A stretch of DNA of 64,000 nt from Candidatus Bathyarchaeota archaeon (GTDB lineage: Archaea > Thermoproteota > Bathyarchaeia > JAPDIZ01), in NCBI GenBank assembly GCA_029259355.1, contig JAPDIZ010000002.1, forward strand, positions 1 to 64,000, read 5' to 3'. The notes beneath the pieces are model-generated. The model made no database searches. It saw only the letters and a list, made by a program, of their open reading frames with translations, and was not told the origin of the DNA. How positions within the stretch are numbered: position 1 is the stretch's first letter; each line of letters starts with the position of its first letter. The position numbers and the translations under genes are program-made. Shown here in pieces: positions 26,398 to 35,308 of the stretch.

Positions 26398-27615
26398 CTA
26401 GCCTTTGTGTGCACCTAATATGCTTATGCCGATGGTCGCTCTAAATGGGAATCCGCCAAGATTATGGGTGAGCCCCAATTCACACCTTCCCTGCTTCTGC
26501 CTCTCCCCAGCCTTGCCCTGAAGCTGCTTGTAGATCTCGTACATCATCCTGATGCCGCTTGCGCCGATTGGGTGTCCAAAGCACTTGAGACCGCCGTCGG
26601 GTTGGCAGGGCATCTCGCCCTTTAGGTCGAAGAACCCAGACATCACGTCTTCGGGAGCTCGTCCCCTTGGCGAAACCCCGATGTCTTCGTAGGTCACCAG
26701 CTCGGTTATTGAGAAGCAGTCGTGTAGCTCGAGTAGGTCGAGCTCCTTCCTCGGGTTCTCTATACCCGCCTCCTTGTAGGCTCTTTGAGCTGCGCGGACG
26801 GTGGGCTCTACGTGGACACCATCCCAGTTGTACATCAGCTCTTCGCCAGAGCTTATAGCGACTTGCAGAGCCTTGATGTAGATTGGGTCATCTCTATACT
26901 CCTTAGCCTTTTCAGCTGGCACCAAGATGGCTGCAGCTGCTCCATCGCTTACTCCGCAGCAGTCGTATAGGCCGAGAGGCCAAGCCACTATCGGAGCCTT
27001 AACCGCCTCCTCTACGGTGATCCTCCTCCTAAGGTGGGCCTTGGGGTTTAGCGCGCCGGCTTCGTGGCTCTTAACCGATATCCTCGCAAGAATCTCCTTT
27101 CCCTTGTCTGGAGGTATCTCGTACTTAGCAAAGTACCTAGTAGCCATTTGAGCGAATGCGCCTGGAGCGCTCACCGTTGAGAAGAAGAACCTCCCAGCAC
27201 CCTCTACAGCAGGCATGTTTCTCTCGGGAAGCCCTCCAAAGCCTATGTCCTTAAGCTTCTCGACTCCTACCGCTAGGGCTACGTCGCATACTCCAGCAGC
27301 CACCGCGTACGCAGCTCCCCTAACAGCCTCTGTCCCCGAGGCACATGCGTTTTCAACTCTCGTAACGGGTATAAAGGGTAGCTTTAGTGTGGTGGAAAGA
27401 GGCATTCCTTGTGGTCCTAGGGATATGTGCGGGTAGAAGAGCCCCATCCACGCAGCCTCTACGTCCTTTAGCTCGATGTTGGCATCCTCAAGAGCTTCCT
27501 TAACAGCTTCTACGATGAGGTCTTCTCCGCTCGCATCCCATCTCTCTCCGAACTTGGTGCATCCCATACCGATTATAGCTACCTTATCCCTTATGCTTCC
27601 CAAACCATCCACCAC
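26398..27615 (-). CDS. Thiolase family protein (acetyl-CoA acetyltransferase-like)
   Basis: A 405-residue thiolase-fold enzyme: nucleophile Cys in RVENACASGTEAV, HDCFSITEL with the His of the NEAF/HDCF motif, and the C-terminal KCFGHPIGASG carrying catalytic His. This is the SCP-x/archaeal type that condenses acetyl-CoA to acetoacetyl-CoA or cleaves 3-ketoacyl-CoA. It lies 51 bases downstream of the HMG-CoA-synthase-like gene on the same strand. In many archaea thiolase, HMG-CoA synthase and a DUF35 protein form one complex in the mevalonate pathway; here DUF35 is fused to the synthase-like protein. Confidence 0.88.
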   Translation of the reverse strand: MVDGLGSIRDKVAIIGMGCTKFGERWDASGEDLIVEAVKEALEDANIELKDVEAAWMGLFYPHISLGPQGMPLSTTLKLPFIPVTRVENACASGTEAVRGAAYAVAAGVCDVALAVGVEKLKDIGFGGLPERNMPAVEGAGRFFFSTVSAPGAFAQMATRYFAKYEIPPDKGKEILARISVKSHEAGALNPKAHLRRRITVEEAVKAPIVAWPLGLYDCCGVSDGAAAAILVPAEKAKEYRDDPIYIKALQVAISSGEELMYNWDGVHVEPTVRAAQRAYKEAGIENPRKELDLLELHDCFSITELVTYEDIGVSPRGRAPEDVMSGFFDLKGEMPCQPDGGLKCFGHPIGASGIRMMYEIYKQLQGKAGERQKQGRCELGLTHNLGGFPFRATIGISILGAHKG

Positions 27616-27666
27616 CTACCTCACTTAACCCTTAGATTTTTGACGAGATAAAGGTTCTCCAACCCC

Positions 27667-29115
27667 TTACTCGGCAAGCCTAGGAGTAGCTTTCCAGAAG
27701 TAGGTAATGACTCCACGCTCCTTGTCCACCATCTTCCTTCGGAAGGTCATGACCACCGTCATTCCCACCTTGCACATCCCTGGCTCGACATCAGCGAAGT
27801 CGAAGATCCACCTACCCCCTCCCTCAAAGTCTATGATTCCGTAGATAGCTGGAGGCACTCTGTGGAAGGCTAGGTGGTCTTCGGTGAAGGAGAAGATCAC
27901 TCCCTTCTTGTCGGAGAAGCGGTAGGGCTCCATCTCATCCCAAGCGTTGCACTCTGGGTTTACGCATATTCTCTGAGGCGGGAACTGGGGCAATCCACAG
28001 CGCTTGCACCTCGTGCCCACAAGGGCGAAGAGAGCTCTCCTCTTCCTCCACTGCTCCGTAAGCGGCGTTATCCCGGTGTCCTGCGCTCGAATACCATACT
28101 CAACTGGCGTTAGCTCTCGGAACACGAGGTACTTCTCGTAGTTGGTGAGCTCCTTCTTGGACTCTAAGTGCTTCTTAACACCTTTTATTCTGCTCTGCAC
28201 ATCAGTCACCGCATCAGTTACCTCGAAGACAAAGGCATCGCTTCCATTTCCGTAGCTAGCCATGAGTATTCTATCACCTGGCTTTGCTTCCTCCAGCGCA
28301 GCTACGAGGATTAGAAGAGGCCACGCAGCCCCCGCGTTCCCCACAGTGTCTAGCATATGTGGCTGAAGCTGGTTAGGCTCAAAGCCCATCCTCCGGGCGA
28401 TGGCCATGTACTCTCTTGCGAAAAGAGCTGGGTAGCAGACCTTGGCGATGTCCTTGGGCTCAAGCCCAGCCTTCTTCAGCGCAGCAGACATGGCCTCAGG
28501 AACGAATTTAGCGTAGGCTTCTTCTCTGATGAACCTGTCCTCCCAAGAGCGCTCGTAGTCATCCCAGTAAGTCCTCCAGAAGTCTGGGAAGTCGTGCGAG
28601 ATTGTGTGAAACGCTTTTATCTCCGCAGCCACATCCTTCTCGCCAACCAAGACAGCGGCTGCAGCGTCTCCGAACTGAGCTTCGTAGGGGCTTCCAGCTT
28701 TGCCCAGCCGACAATCGGCAGCACAGACCAGCACATTTCTGGCCGTACCAGCCTTTACCGCGTTGTAGGCTGAGATCAGCGCAGCTGTTCCTGCCTTCAT
28801 AGTGCTGGCAAAATCCGCTGTGTGTATCTCTGGTCTTAGGTCGAGCGCTGTGGCCACTATCTCCGCATTCTCCCTCTCCTTAAATGGGGGGGAGGTTGTA
28901 GCTAAGTACACGCCGTCTATAGCTTCTCTATCGATTCCAGTTATGCAGTCTACGCCAGCGCTCACGGCCATGGTGACGCTGTCTTCGTCGTAGTTAGCTA
29001 CCGCTTTTTCTCCGGGAACTCCTGGGGGGCTTAGCCATCCCCACGCTTGCGCTAGCAGCTTTCGGCTTATTCGGTACCAAGGAATGTAGGCGCCAAAGGA
29101 AACTATGCCTACCAA
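27667..29115 (-). CDS. HMG-CoA synthase-like protein fused to a DUF35 zinc-ribbon/OB-fold domain
   Basis: Residues ~1-330 are a thiolase-fold domain of the archaeal HMG-CoA synthase group (PWYRISRK, QFGDAAAAVLVG, MLDTVGNAGAAWPL, ASYGNGSDAFVF). Residues ~355-480 hold a DUF35 domain with zinc ribbon CKRCGLPQFPPQRIC...C followed by an OB fold. In archaeal HMG-CoA synthases the acyl-carrying Cys lies in a FACKAGT context; here the matching stretch is DFASTMKAGT (residues 101-110), so the nucleophile seems absent. Domain content is well supported. The reaction may be a different CoA condensation or a structural role with the thiolase. Confidence 0.82.
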   Translation of the reverse strand: MVGIVSFGAYIPWYRISRKLLAQAWGWLSPPGVPGEKAVANYDEDSVTMAVSAGVDCITGIDREAIDGVYLATTSPPFKERENAEIVATALDLRPEIHTADFASTMKAGTAALISAYNAVKAGTARNVLVCAADCRLGKAGSPYEAQFGDAAAAVLVGEKDVAAEIKAFHTISHDFPDFWRTYWDDYERSWEDRFIREEAYAKFVPEAMSAALKKAGLEPKDIAKVCYPALFAREYMAIARRMGFEPNQLQPHMLDTVGNAGAAWPLLILVAALEEAKPGDRILMASYGNGSDAFVFEVTDAVTDVQSRIKGVKKHLESKKELTNYEKYLVFRELTPVEYGIRAQDTGITPLTEQWRKRRALFALVGTRCKRCGLPQFPPQRICVNPECNAWDEMEPYRFSDKKGVIFSFTEDHLAFHRVPPAIYGIIDFEGGGRWIFDFADVEPGMCKVGMTVVMTFRRKMVDKERGVITYFWKATPRLAE

Positions 29116-29200
29116 AGAGAGAAACCCCCTTGACCACCGTTTATGAGATAAGGTCTTGCATGTTCTATACTAATTAAGCTTTTTATGGTTTCGAAGAGTC

Positions 29201-29527
29201 TTAGGCCAAAAACGTCGCCAAGAGCTGATCCTGAGAGTATAGGCTATTTAGCTCGATCAAGATCCTTCCAGTGGGCGGCAGTAGGTCAGCGTCGCTTGGG
29301 TCTAGGTAAACGGGCAGCCCCTCTGCCTCGCCTATTTTTACGCCGTAGCTCCTAGCCTCCTCTTCCTCGCATAGAAATACCAAGGTGTAGCTTATGCACC
29401 TCATGCCGTAGCAAGCAGCTCGCTCGAGATGCCATATGTACACGGCAGGGTTTTTTAGCTTAGAAGCCTCTCTGTGAACAAACTCCCTCGCCTCCTCGGT
29501 TAGCTCAATCCTCATAACTAACCCCAC
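29201..29527 (-). CDS. Small protein with a possible HesB/IscA-like fold
   Basis: A 108-residue soluble protein: MRIELTEEAREFVHREA, a GMRCISYTLVF strand and LPVYLDPSDADLLPPTGRILIEL. The order of elements resembles HesB/IscA (A-type Fe-S carriers), but the C-terminal CGC cysteines are missing, so cluster binding in the usual way is unlikely. Cysteines 39, 44 and 53 are clustered in the middle instead. Assignment is tentative. It stands alone between the HMG-CoA-synthase-like gene and the divergent membrane gene pair. Confidence 0.5.
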   Translation of the reverse strand: MGLVMRIELTEEAREFVHREASKLKNPAVYIWHLERAACYGMRCISYTLVFLCEEEEARSYGVKIGEAEGLPVYLDPSDADLLPPTGRILIELNSLYSQDQLLATFLA

Positions 29528-29633
29528 TCAACTGTATTGACTACTCGCTTTTGAAACCTTTTTCCTGCTCATCGATCTGGATTGCACGCAATTCTCTTTA
29601 AAGCGCTGATCTCAGAGTAGCGGGGGGTCTAAG

Positions 29634-29835
29634 GTGGAGCTGGGGCGAGTAGTACGCCTAGTGCTGGTTTTGGGCATATTCGTCCTAGCCCTCTGGTCTG
29701 TCTCCCAAATACCCATCGTTCGTAGGGGATCTGCTGTACCTAGCGCTAGTGCTTCCACTGATCAGAGTGTTGACGATAGTGGCTGGCATCTGGATGCTCT
29801 ACGTAATCTACTCGACCTTTGCCCCCTACCTCTAG
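29634..29835 (+). pseudogene. Small membrane protein, frameshifted
   Basis: GTG 29634 starts a protein with one helix (LVLVLGIFVLALWSVSQIPI). Near 29715 the frame turns to Ser/Asp/Ala-rich nonsense, while another frame continues as FVGDLLYLALVLPLIRVLTI and a further hydrophobic helix to TAG 29835. Removing one base near 29719 gives a continuous ~66-residue membrane protein. There is no homopolymer at this point. The next gene, also a membrane protein, follows after a GAGGGAGG Shine-Dalgarno. Confidence 0.6.
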
Positions 29836-29857
29836 CTGAGGGAGGCGTTGTATAGCC

Positions 29858-30448
29858 TTGAGCTGGCTGCTCGGCGCTCTGTTGCTGGGAGCTGCGTCCA
29901 TACTCATAGCCATGATACCCAAGCCTAGGCTATTCTGGGGCTCTGCTGCCATAGACCCAACGAGCTTTCCGTGGATAATCTCCTTCATGCTCTATGGACC
30001 ACTCGCCGCTCTCCTATCCTCGCTGATGGGGGCGTTGGCCATAGCCCTCCTGTCGCCAGAGCCTACGCCTAGGCTGGGGGCAGCGCTGAAGTTCGTGGGT
30101 ACGGCGTGTGTTTGGGGGACTTGGTGGGCACTCATGCAAGCAGGAGTTATTGCCTGCTCGGGATCAGCGCTTTCTCCTCCCACAGCCCTACTGGCTCTTG
30201 TTCCCGTAGCTGGCTTGGTTAGGTGTTTGGTGGAGGTGCCCGCCTGCTACGTAGCCATCCCTTACTACATGAGCAGAACACTCGACAGACCTGTCTTCCC
30301 AAGAGAAGCCTTATCAGAGTTTGGCGGCGTTGGCCGATACGTCCTCATCATGTCGCTGTTCAACCTTTGGCTAACGCTCCTCGACTCTGCCATACCCTGG
30401 GCGCTCGTGTACCCAACTGATGCGTACAAGACGTGGGGTACGTGGTGA
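29858..30448 (+). CDS. Membrane protein resembling an ECF-type S component
   Basis: About 196 residues with five or six transmembrane helices. FPWIISFMLYGPLAALLSSLMG resembles the central helices of vitamin-binding S components of ECF transporters, as does the following PRLGAALKFVGT. No T component or ATPase is adjacent, and the cbi ECF module is 14 kb away; S components may share a common module, but that is speculation. TTG 29858 follows GAGGGAGG. The stop overlaps the ASCH gene start (GTGA). Confidence 0.6.
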   Translation: MSWLLGALLLGAASILIAMIPKPRLFWGSAAIDPTSFPWIISFMLYGPLAALLSSLMGALAIALLSPEPTPRLGAALKFVGTACVWGTWWALMQAGVIACSGSALSPPTALLALVPVAGLVRCLVEVPACYVAIPYYMSRTLDRPVFPREALSEFGGVGRYVLIMSLFNLWLTLLDSAIPWALVYPTDAYKTWGTW

Positions 30449-30888
30449 ACGGCTTCTCCACATACCTCGTGTCCATCAAGCCCCTCTTCACTGAGCAAAT
30501 CCTCAGCGGTCAGAAGAGGTACGAGCTCAGACGAAAAGCTGGCGGCATCTCCGCAGGCTCGCTCGTAGTGCTCTACGCCTCTAACCCGGTCAAAGCCGTC
30601 GTCGGAGAGTTTTGGGTGAAGAGCATTTTCGAAGGATCTTTTGAGGAGGTTTGGTCTGTGGTCACCAGCTTCGAGAACTCAGGCATCGACGAACGCGACA
30701 AGCCCTATGTCGCTGGGGGGAGGAGAGTCCTCACCATAGAAGCGTTGAACCCCAAGAGGTATGCAAAACCCCTTACGCTTCGAGAGATTAGGAAGAGGAT
30801 TCCATCCTTCAAGCCGCCGAGAAGCTACGTGAACCTAGCTGAGGACAGTCAGCTGCTTAGGGTTTTGGCTAGCATCAGGTCCACCTAA
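30445..30888 (+). CDS. ASCH-domain protein
   Basis: About 147 residues. The N-terminal SIKPLFTEQILSGQKRYELR is the hallmark of ASCH (PUA-like beta-barrel) domains, proposed to bind RNA or modified nucleotides, followed by a VVLYASNPVKAVVGEF strand pair. GTG 30445 overlaps the preceding stop, implying coupling. The 3' end overlaps the convergent radical SAM gene by 14 bases. Related archaeal proteins are annotated as predicted regulators; no direct function is known. Confidence 0.8.
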   Translation: MNGFSTYLVSIKPLFTEQILSGQKRYELRRKAGGISAGSLVVLYASNPVKAVVGEFWVKSIFEGSFEEVWSVVTSFENSGIDERDKPYVAGGRRVLTIEALNPKRYAKPLTLREIRKRIPSFKPPRSYVNLAEDSQLLRVLASIRST

Positions 30889-31939
30889 CTGGCTGGTACT
30901 TCTTCAGCGCACAAGCGTGCTTGTTAAAGCAGCTTCCGCAGCTCCTCGGATGCGTTACGCAACCAGCCATCATAGCCAACGCACCAGCCCTAACCGCTCC
31001 CTTGCGAGAGTAGATCTTCGAAGCCTTCTGCTCGTAGGGGGCCAGATCTTCTTCCTTAATTAGTCTTCTTATCCCGGGATGCCCCGACCAGTGAATGTTT
31101 TCGAGCCCACACTTTGCAGCGATTTCGACGCACTTCTCCATCAGGGGGAGAGGAGCTCCCCAGTACTTGTCGAGAGCGAAGTTTGGCCTAAACGCGAGGA
31201 AGCATACGGGCAAAGAGGGGTCTATGCTGGCTATGAACTCGCATATGGCTGAGACCTCCTCTTCATCGACGATGCCTGGGATGACAAGAATTCTGAACTC
31301 CCAAAGCCTATCCCTCGCCTCCCTAGCGACTATCTCAGCGTTCCTCAGCACGGGCTCGACTGGTGCCCCCGTAACCGCTCGGTGAACCTCGTCGCTGTAG
31401 GCTTTTATGTCGAAGGTTATGCTTGTGGCAAAGGAGAGGACGCGCCTAAGCGATTCCTTGGTCATGAAGCCATTGGTGTCGAAGTTTACCTTCGCCTGCG
31501 GGTCGATCTCCCTAGCTCTCCTCACAACCTCCTCGACGTAGGGGAGGTGTATAGTGGGCTCTCCTCCAGAGAAGAAGATGCGGTCTGCTCCGATGAGCCT
31601 CCCCATGGGAGACCTAATCATCATGAGAGACTCTCTCGCGATGAGCTGAGGGTCTAAGAAGCCCTCCAAAACCGCGTACTCTTGGTCTGGGTAGTGGGCT
31701 ATGATGTTGTTTTGGCACCCCAAGCAGCGGAAGTTGCAGCCAGCTAAGAAGATGGTGTAGCTCTGCGGAGGCGCAGGGTGGAGCTGGCAAGAAGCTACCA
31801 GAGGGATGGTCATTCGGCAAACCCCAAGCTCTCCAGCTAGGCGATTGACCCCACACCTCCACTCGCAGAGTTCGCAGCTTTCGAGCTCCTTAAGGTAGGG
31901 AGGAGGGTTCTCCATCTCAGTAGCGATAGAGCAACGCAT
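30875..31939 (-). CDS. Radical SAM protein, PflX/activase-like
   Basis: A 354-residue enzyme with the radical SAM motif CNFRCLGC (CxxxCxxC), an N-terminal cysteine cluster CELCEWRCGVN...C that may bind iron or zinc, the glycine-rich FFSGGEPTIH and the IVPGIVDEEEV strand. This matches the COG1313 group related to pyruvate-formate-lyase activases. C-terminal cysteines (CGSCFNKHAC) may hold an additional cluster. No glycyl-radical partner is nearby, so the target is unknown. It is divergent from the CoA-disulfide reductase gene. Confidence 0.85.
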   Translation of the reverse strand: MRCSIATEMENPPPYLKELESCELCEWRCGVNRLAGELGVCRMTIPLVASCQLHPAPPQSYTIFLAGCNFRCLGCQNNIIAHYPDQEYAVLEGFLDPQLIARESLMMIRSPMGRLIGADRIFFSGGEPTIHLPYVEEVVRRAREIDPQAKVNFDTNGFMTKESLRRVLSFATSITFDIKAYSDEVHRAVTGAPVEPVLRNAEIVAREARDRLWEFRILVIPGIVDEEEVSAICEFIASIDPSLPVCFLAFRPNFALDKYWGAPLPLMEKCVEIAAKCGLENIHWSGHPGIRRLIKEEDLAPYEQKASKIYSRKGAVRAGALAMMAGCVTHPRSCGSCFNKHACALKKYQPVRWT

Positions 31940-32020
31940 CGGCTAAAAAGCGGGTGCTTATCAACGTCAAAAGGCTTACCAATGGCGAGCAGCTAATAGT
32001 AGCTCGTTGGATGAGGTGGT

Positions 32021-33364
32021 TTGGATTTGAGTAAAAAGTACGACGTTGTGATCGTCGGAGGAGGCGTAGCTGGCAACGCAGCAGCGATGACGGCGAGGAG
32101 GTACAACCCCAACGCCAAGATAGCTCTTATCAGGAGAGAGCAGAGAGCTTTGGTGCCCTGTGGAATACCCTACATCTACGGAACTCTTAGAAGCGTAGAC
32201 GACAACCTCATCTCCGATGCTTTTCTGCAGAGGAGAAACGTCGATATCGTGCTCGACCAAGCAACCAAAATCGATAGAGAGAAGAAGACTGTTGCGCTGT
32301 CCTCTGGAGGAGAGCTTGAGTATGATAAGCTGATAATCGCAACCGGGTCTCTCCCCGCTAAACCTCCCATCCCAGGGCTAGACCTCAAGAACTGCTTCTT
32401 TGTCTACAAGGACGCAGAATACCTGAGGGAGTTGATGAACGCGCTGGGGGAGGCGAAGAAAGTAGTCGTTATCGGAGGAGGCTTCATCGGAGTAGAGTTC
32501 GCCGACGAGTTTAGGAAGAGGGGGTTGGACGTAACCATAGTGGAAATCCTCCCCCACTGCCTGCAGATAGCCTTTGACGACGAGTTCTGCGAAATGGCGG
32601 AGAAGAGGCTTAGCGAAAGCGGTGTCAAGCTGATGACTAACTGCAGAGTGGAGGAAGTTGTGGGAACCGATCGAGTAGAGAAGGTAAAGCTGAGCACTGG
32701 GGAAACACTGGAAGCCGACTTAGTTCTGGTCGGAGTGGGAGCGGTTCCGAACACAGAGCTAGCGAGAGATGCTGGGCTAAAGATAGGGGAGCAACGAGGG
32801 ATATGGGTTGATGAGTACATGAGAACCAGCGACGAAGACGTTTTTGCTGCGGGAGATTGCGCGGAGAAGTTCTCCTTCTTCACCAAGAAGCCCATTGGGC
32901 TGAGGCTAGCCTCTATAGCCGCTAGAGAAGCCAGAATCGCTGGGGTAAACGTGTTTGGGTTGAGGAGGAGAAACGAGGGAACGATAGGCTGCTTCTCAAC
33001 GGTCGTCGGAAATCTAGCGCTGGGCGCTGTAGGGCTTATCGAGAGAGCTGCGAAAGAAGCTGGGATAAACTACGTAGTGGGAAGCACTTCAATACCCGAC
33101 AAACACCCCGCCACCATGCCTGGTACTGGAAGGGTTTGGGTTAAGCTGTTGTTTGACAAAAGTTCGAAGGCTTTGATCGGTGGGCAAGTCGCTGGCGGAA
33201 TACCTACGGCTGAGATCGCGAACATGCTTTCGTTTATGGTGGAGAAGAGAGCGACAGCAGAGGAGGTAGCAACCTTCCAGTATGGAACACACCCCATGCT
33301 AACTGGAACACCCGTAGCCTACCAAGTAGCAGACGCCGCTGAGGATGCGCTTACCAAGCTCTAG
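32021..33364 (+). CDS. CoA-disulfide reductase / NAD(P)H oxidase family flavoprotein
   Basis: A 447-residue pyridine nucleotide-disulfide oxidoreductase of the single-cysteine class. FAD-binding VIVGGGVAGNAAAM is at the N-terminus, the redox-active cysteine in LVPCGIPYIYGTL near residue 45, NAD(P)-binding VVIGGGFIGVEFAD near 155, and the second FAD motif VFAAGDCAE near 278. The single Cys in PCGIPY is as in CoADR and NADH oxidase/peroxidases, which use a mixed disulfide or sulfenate. TTG 32021 follows GAGGTGG. Likely redox or oxygen-defence role, possibly sulfur reduction as in thermophilic relatives. Confidence 0.88.
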   Translation: MDLSKKYDVVIVGGGVAGNAAAMTARRYNPNAKIALIRREQRALVPCGIPYIYGTLRSVDDNLISDAFLQRRNVDIVLDQATKIDREKKTVALSSGGELEYDKLIIATGSLPAKPPIPGLDLKNCFFVYKDAEYLRELMNALGEAKKVVVIGGGFIGVEFADEFRKRGLDVTIVEILPHCLQIAFDDEFCEMAEKRLSESGVKLMTNCRVEEVVGTDRVEKVKLSTGETLEADLVLVGVGAVPNTELARDAGLKIGEQRGIWVDEYMRTSDEDVFAAGDCAEKFSFFTKKPIGLRLASIAAREARIAGVNVFGLRRRNEGTIGCFSTVVGNLALGAVGLIERAAKEAGINYVVGSTSIPDKHPATMPGTGRVWVKLLFDKSSKALIGGQVAGGIPTAEIANMLSFMVEKRATAEEVATFQYGTHPMLTGTPVAYQVADAAEDALTKL

Positions 33365-33434
33365 ACCTTCAGCCTCCTTCCCTTTCTATGCCAAGGATAC
33401 TAGCTCCCCAAGACCTCTTGCCATCTACGCAAAG

Positions 33435-33593
33435 CTACTCGAGTAGCTCGCAGAGCCTTTTGGCGTAGACGCTGTCGAGGAGAAAACGGAGCAGGATACA
33501 GTGCAATAGGTCATTAAGAGGCATTTTCCCAGACTCTTCGCAGAGCTTCTCTCCGCATGTGTCAACTATATGAAGCGGTGGAGGATGGTCCAC
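33435..33593 (-). CDS. Possible small ORF downstream of and overlapping the GT39 gene
   Basis: GTG 33593 is preceded by GGGAG at a spacing of six and starts a 52-residue reading frame (MDHPPPLHIVDTCGEKL...) that ends at 33435 and overlaps the GT39 3' end by 28 bases. It contains four cysteines and a leucine-rich helix. I recognise no family, and the region could equally be a gene remnant. The rest of 33365-33565 holds nothing else. Confidence 0.3.
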   Translation of the reverse strand: MDHPPPLHIVDTCGEKLCEESGKMPLNDLLHCILLRFLLDSVYAKRLCELLE

Positions 33594-35308
33594 GGGCTTC
33601 TCCCGTACTTTTGGTCAAACCACTTATCAGCTACTTCAGCTCTGACCATTGCTGGCTGAGCAACCTCTTTTTTGCCATAGATGTATATCGTGGGCTTTTC
33701 GCCTAAGTAGACCACTGCTTCGAGATGAAGCCTTTGGTTAGCATACTCCCACACCCCAGGGTACTTGTCTCTACACCTAGTGGAGAGGACGAAGAACCTA
33801 ACCTGCTGCAGCTCGGGTCTGTTGCTTACTTCAGCGAAGCGTTCTAGGCCTTCGTGGCAGAGGTGTATTCCATCGATCACAGGGTAGTTTCGGTCGAAGT
33901 AGTATCGAGTTACGAAGCCCTCTCCATCGGAGACGTAGAGATCTTCGAGCGACGAGTTTTCTCTTACGTACCAGCCAGCAGCCTTCCAACCCTCTTTGTA
34001 GGGGTAGTAGTAATAACCCATTACTGGGAAGAAGGTGATGAAGGGGTTTTCTGGTGGTGGAGCTCTTCTATAGGGCCTCAAGCATATCGAGTAAAGGTAG
34101 GTGTGTACGCACGCTAGCGCAATCGACGCTACCACCAACGAGATAAACACGTACGCAACCAGCTTGCTCTTCGACAGCTTATGGTAAACCGTAGCCAACC
34201 CTGCTCCCGCACCTACGAGCACAGGCATCATTGTCGTGACCGTATAGTCCAAGCCCGGAAAGCACGCGAGAAACGAGTAGAAGAGTACGTAGGGAGCTGC
34301 CCATAGGGCTATGAAGACTCGTTTATCAGCGTCTGACTTGGTTGAGAGCATGGCTAAAAAACCCAGTGATACAAGCCCTAGGTACGCTGCGGAGCAGTTG
34401 TTGCAAAGCTCGAGGAGGTAGTACGTGATGTAGAGGTTGAGGGCATAGCTTCTCGAGGTGGTGAGGTATCTAATCCCCAGCGTTTCGGGAATGTACTCGG
34501 GGAAAACAAGGGGCGCTGCTGCGTATGCAGCGTAGAACGGAATGGTTAACGCAGCAAACACTGCTACAGCCCTCCAGCTAGTGCGCAGAAACGAAGCCAA
34601 GCCGATGCCTCTAGAAAGCTTGACGATGACGTAGGCGACTGCTGGAGCCATGAAGATAGCGTCGAGCTGGGTTAAGAGGGCTAAACCAAGACACATCGCT
34701 GCTGCAATAAGGAACCCCTGCCGCCTTTGTTGGTTGTTAATTGCTTTTGCAAGCAGAAGCGCTGTGAGCGTTGTCCAAAGCGCTTCAAATATCTGCCACT
34801 GAACAGTTCTGCTGAGCATCACGTTCGGCCCGTAACAAGCCACCAAGAATGCTGTGAAAACCCCAGCTTTCTCGCCGAAAAGCTCTTTCGCCACTAAGTA
34901 CGACGCAACCACGGTGAGCACACCAGCTAGGGCAAACGAAAGCCTCGCAGCAAACTCGTTGACTCCGAGGAGAGCTATGGGGATTATTGGGGCTACGAGC
35001 TCCATTGGGGGGTGGATGTGCACGACCAACACGCCTAGGTTTTTGAAGTTGTCTACAGCCTTTACCAGCAGCACAGACCTAGAGGTTACCTCGGCTTCGT
35101 CTCCCTGAAACTCGCTTCCACCTAGCGAGTAAAACCTTAGAGCGCAAGCGATCACAAGCGCTACTACGAGGAGTGCATACCTTGGTGGCTTACGCAGCTT
35201 AGACCCCCCCGCTGATGCTCCTATACCTTGGGAAAAGGCTATTTTAGAGATGCGTTTCTCAAAGAAAGCAAAAGGCGGGTTGTCGGCGTATGAAGGTTGC
35301 TGCAACAA
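33566..35308 (-). CDS. GT39/PMT-type membrane glycosyltransferase
   Basis: Polytopic membrane protein with about eleven to thirteen helices. Soon after the first helix, GGSEFQGDEAEV provides the acidic pair used by GT-C enzymes to bind a lipid-linked sugar and metal. A C-terminal extracytoplasmic domain of ~150 residues follows (GWYVREN...). Such enzymes move sugars from dolichyl phosphate to proteins or lipids. The frame is open to TTG 35308, overlapping the divergent DegT gene, but CTG 35197, preceded by a 7-G run at spacing six, gives a standard short basic N-terminus (RKPPRYALL) before helix 1. The start is therefore uncertain. Confidence 0.8.
   Translation of the reverse strand: MLQQPSYADNPPFAFFEKRISKIAFSQGIGASAGGSKLRKPPRYALLVVALVIACALRFYSLGGSEFQGDEAEVTSRSVLLVKAVDNFKNLGVLVVHIHPPMELVAPIIPIALLGVNEFAARLSFALAGVLTVVASYLVAKELFGEKAGVFTAFLVACYGPNVMLSRTVQWQIFEALWTTLTALLLAKAINNQQRRQGFLIAAAMCLGLALLTQLDAIFMAPAVAYVIVKLSRGIGLASFLRTSWRAVAVFAALTIPFYAAYAAAPLVFPEYIPETLGIRYLTTSRSYALNLYITYYLLELCNNCSAAYLGLVSLGFLAMLSTKSDADKRVFIALWAAPYVLFYSFLACFPGLDYTVTTMMPVLVGAGAGLATVYHKLSKSKLVAYVFISLVVASIALACVHTYLYSICLRPYRRAPPPENPFITFFPVMGYYYYPYKEGWKAAGWYVRENSSLEDLYVSDGEGFVTRYYFDRNYPVIDGIHLCHEGLERFAEVSNRPELQQVRFFVLSTRCRDKYPGVWEYANQRLHLEAVVYLGEKPTIYIYGKKEVAQPAMVRAEVADKWFDQKYGRSPWTILHRFI

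Noticed and set aside
33365-33565. Plus-strand coding remnant downstream of the CoA-disulfide reductase
   Set aside because: Stops interrupt all plus-strand readings; only a weak minus-strand 52-codon frame with a Shine-Dalgarno is kept, at low confidence.
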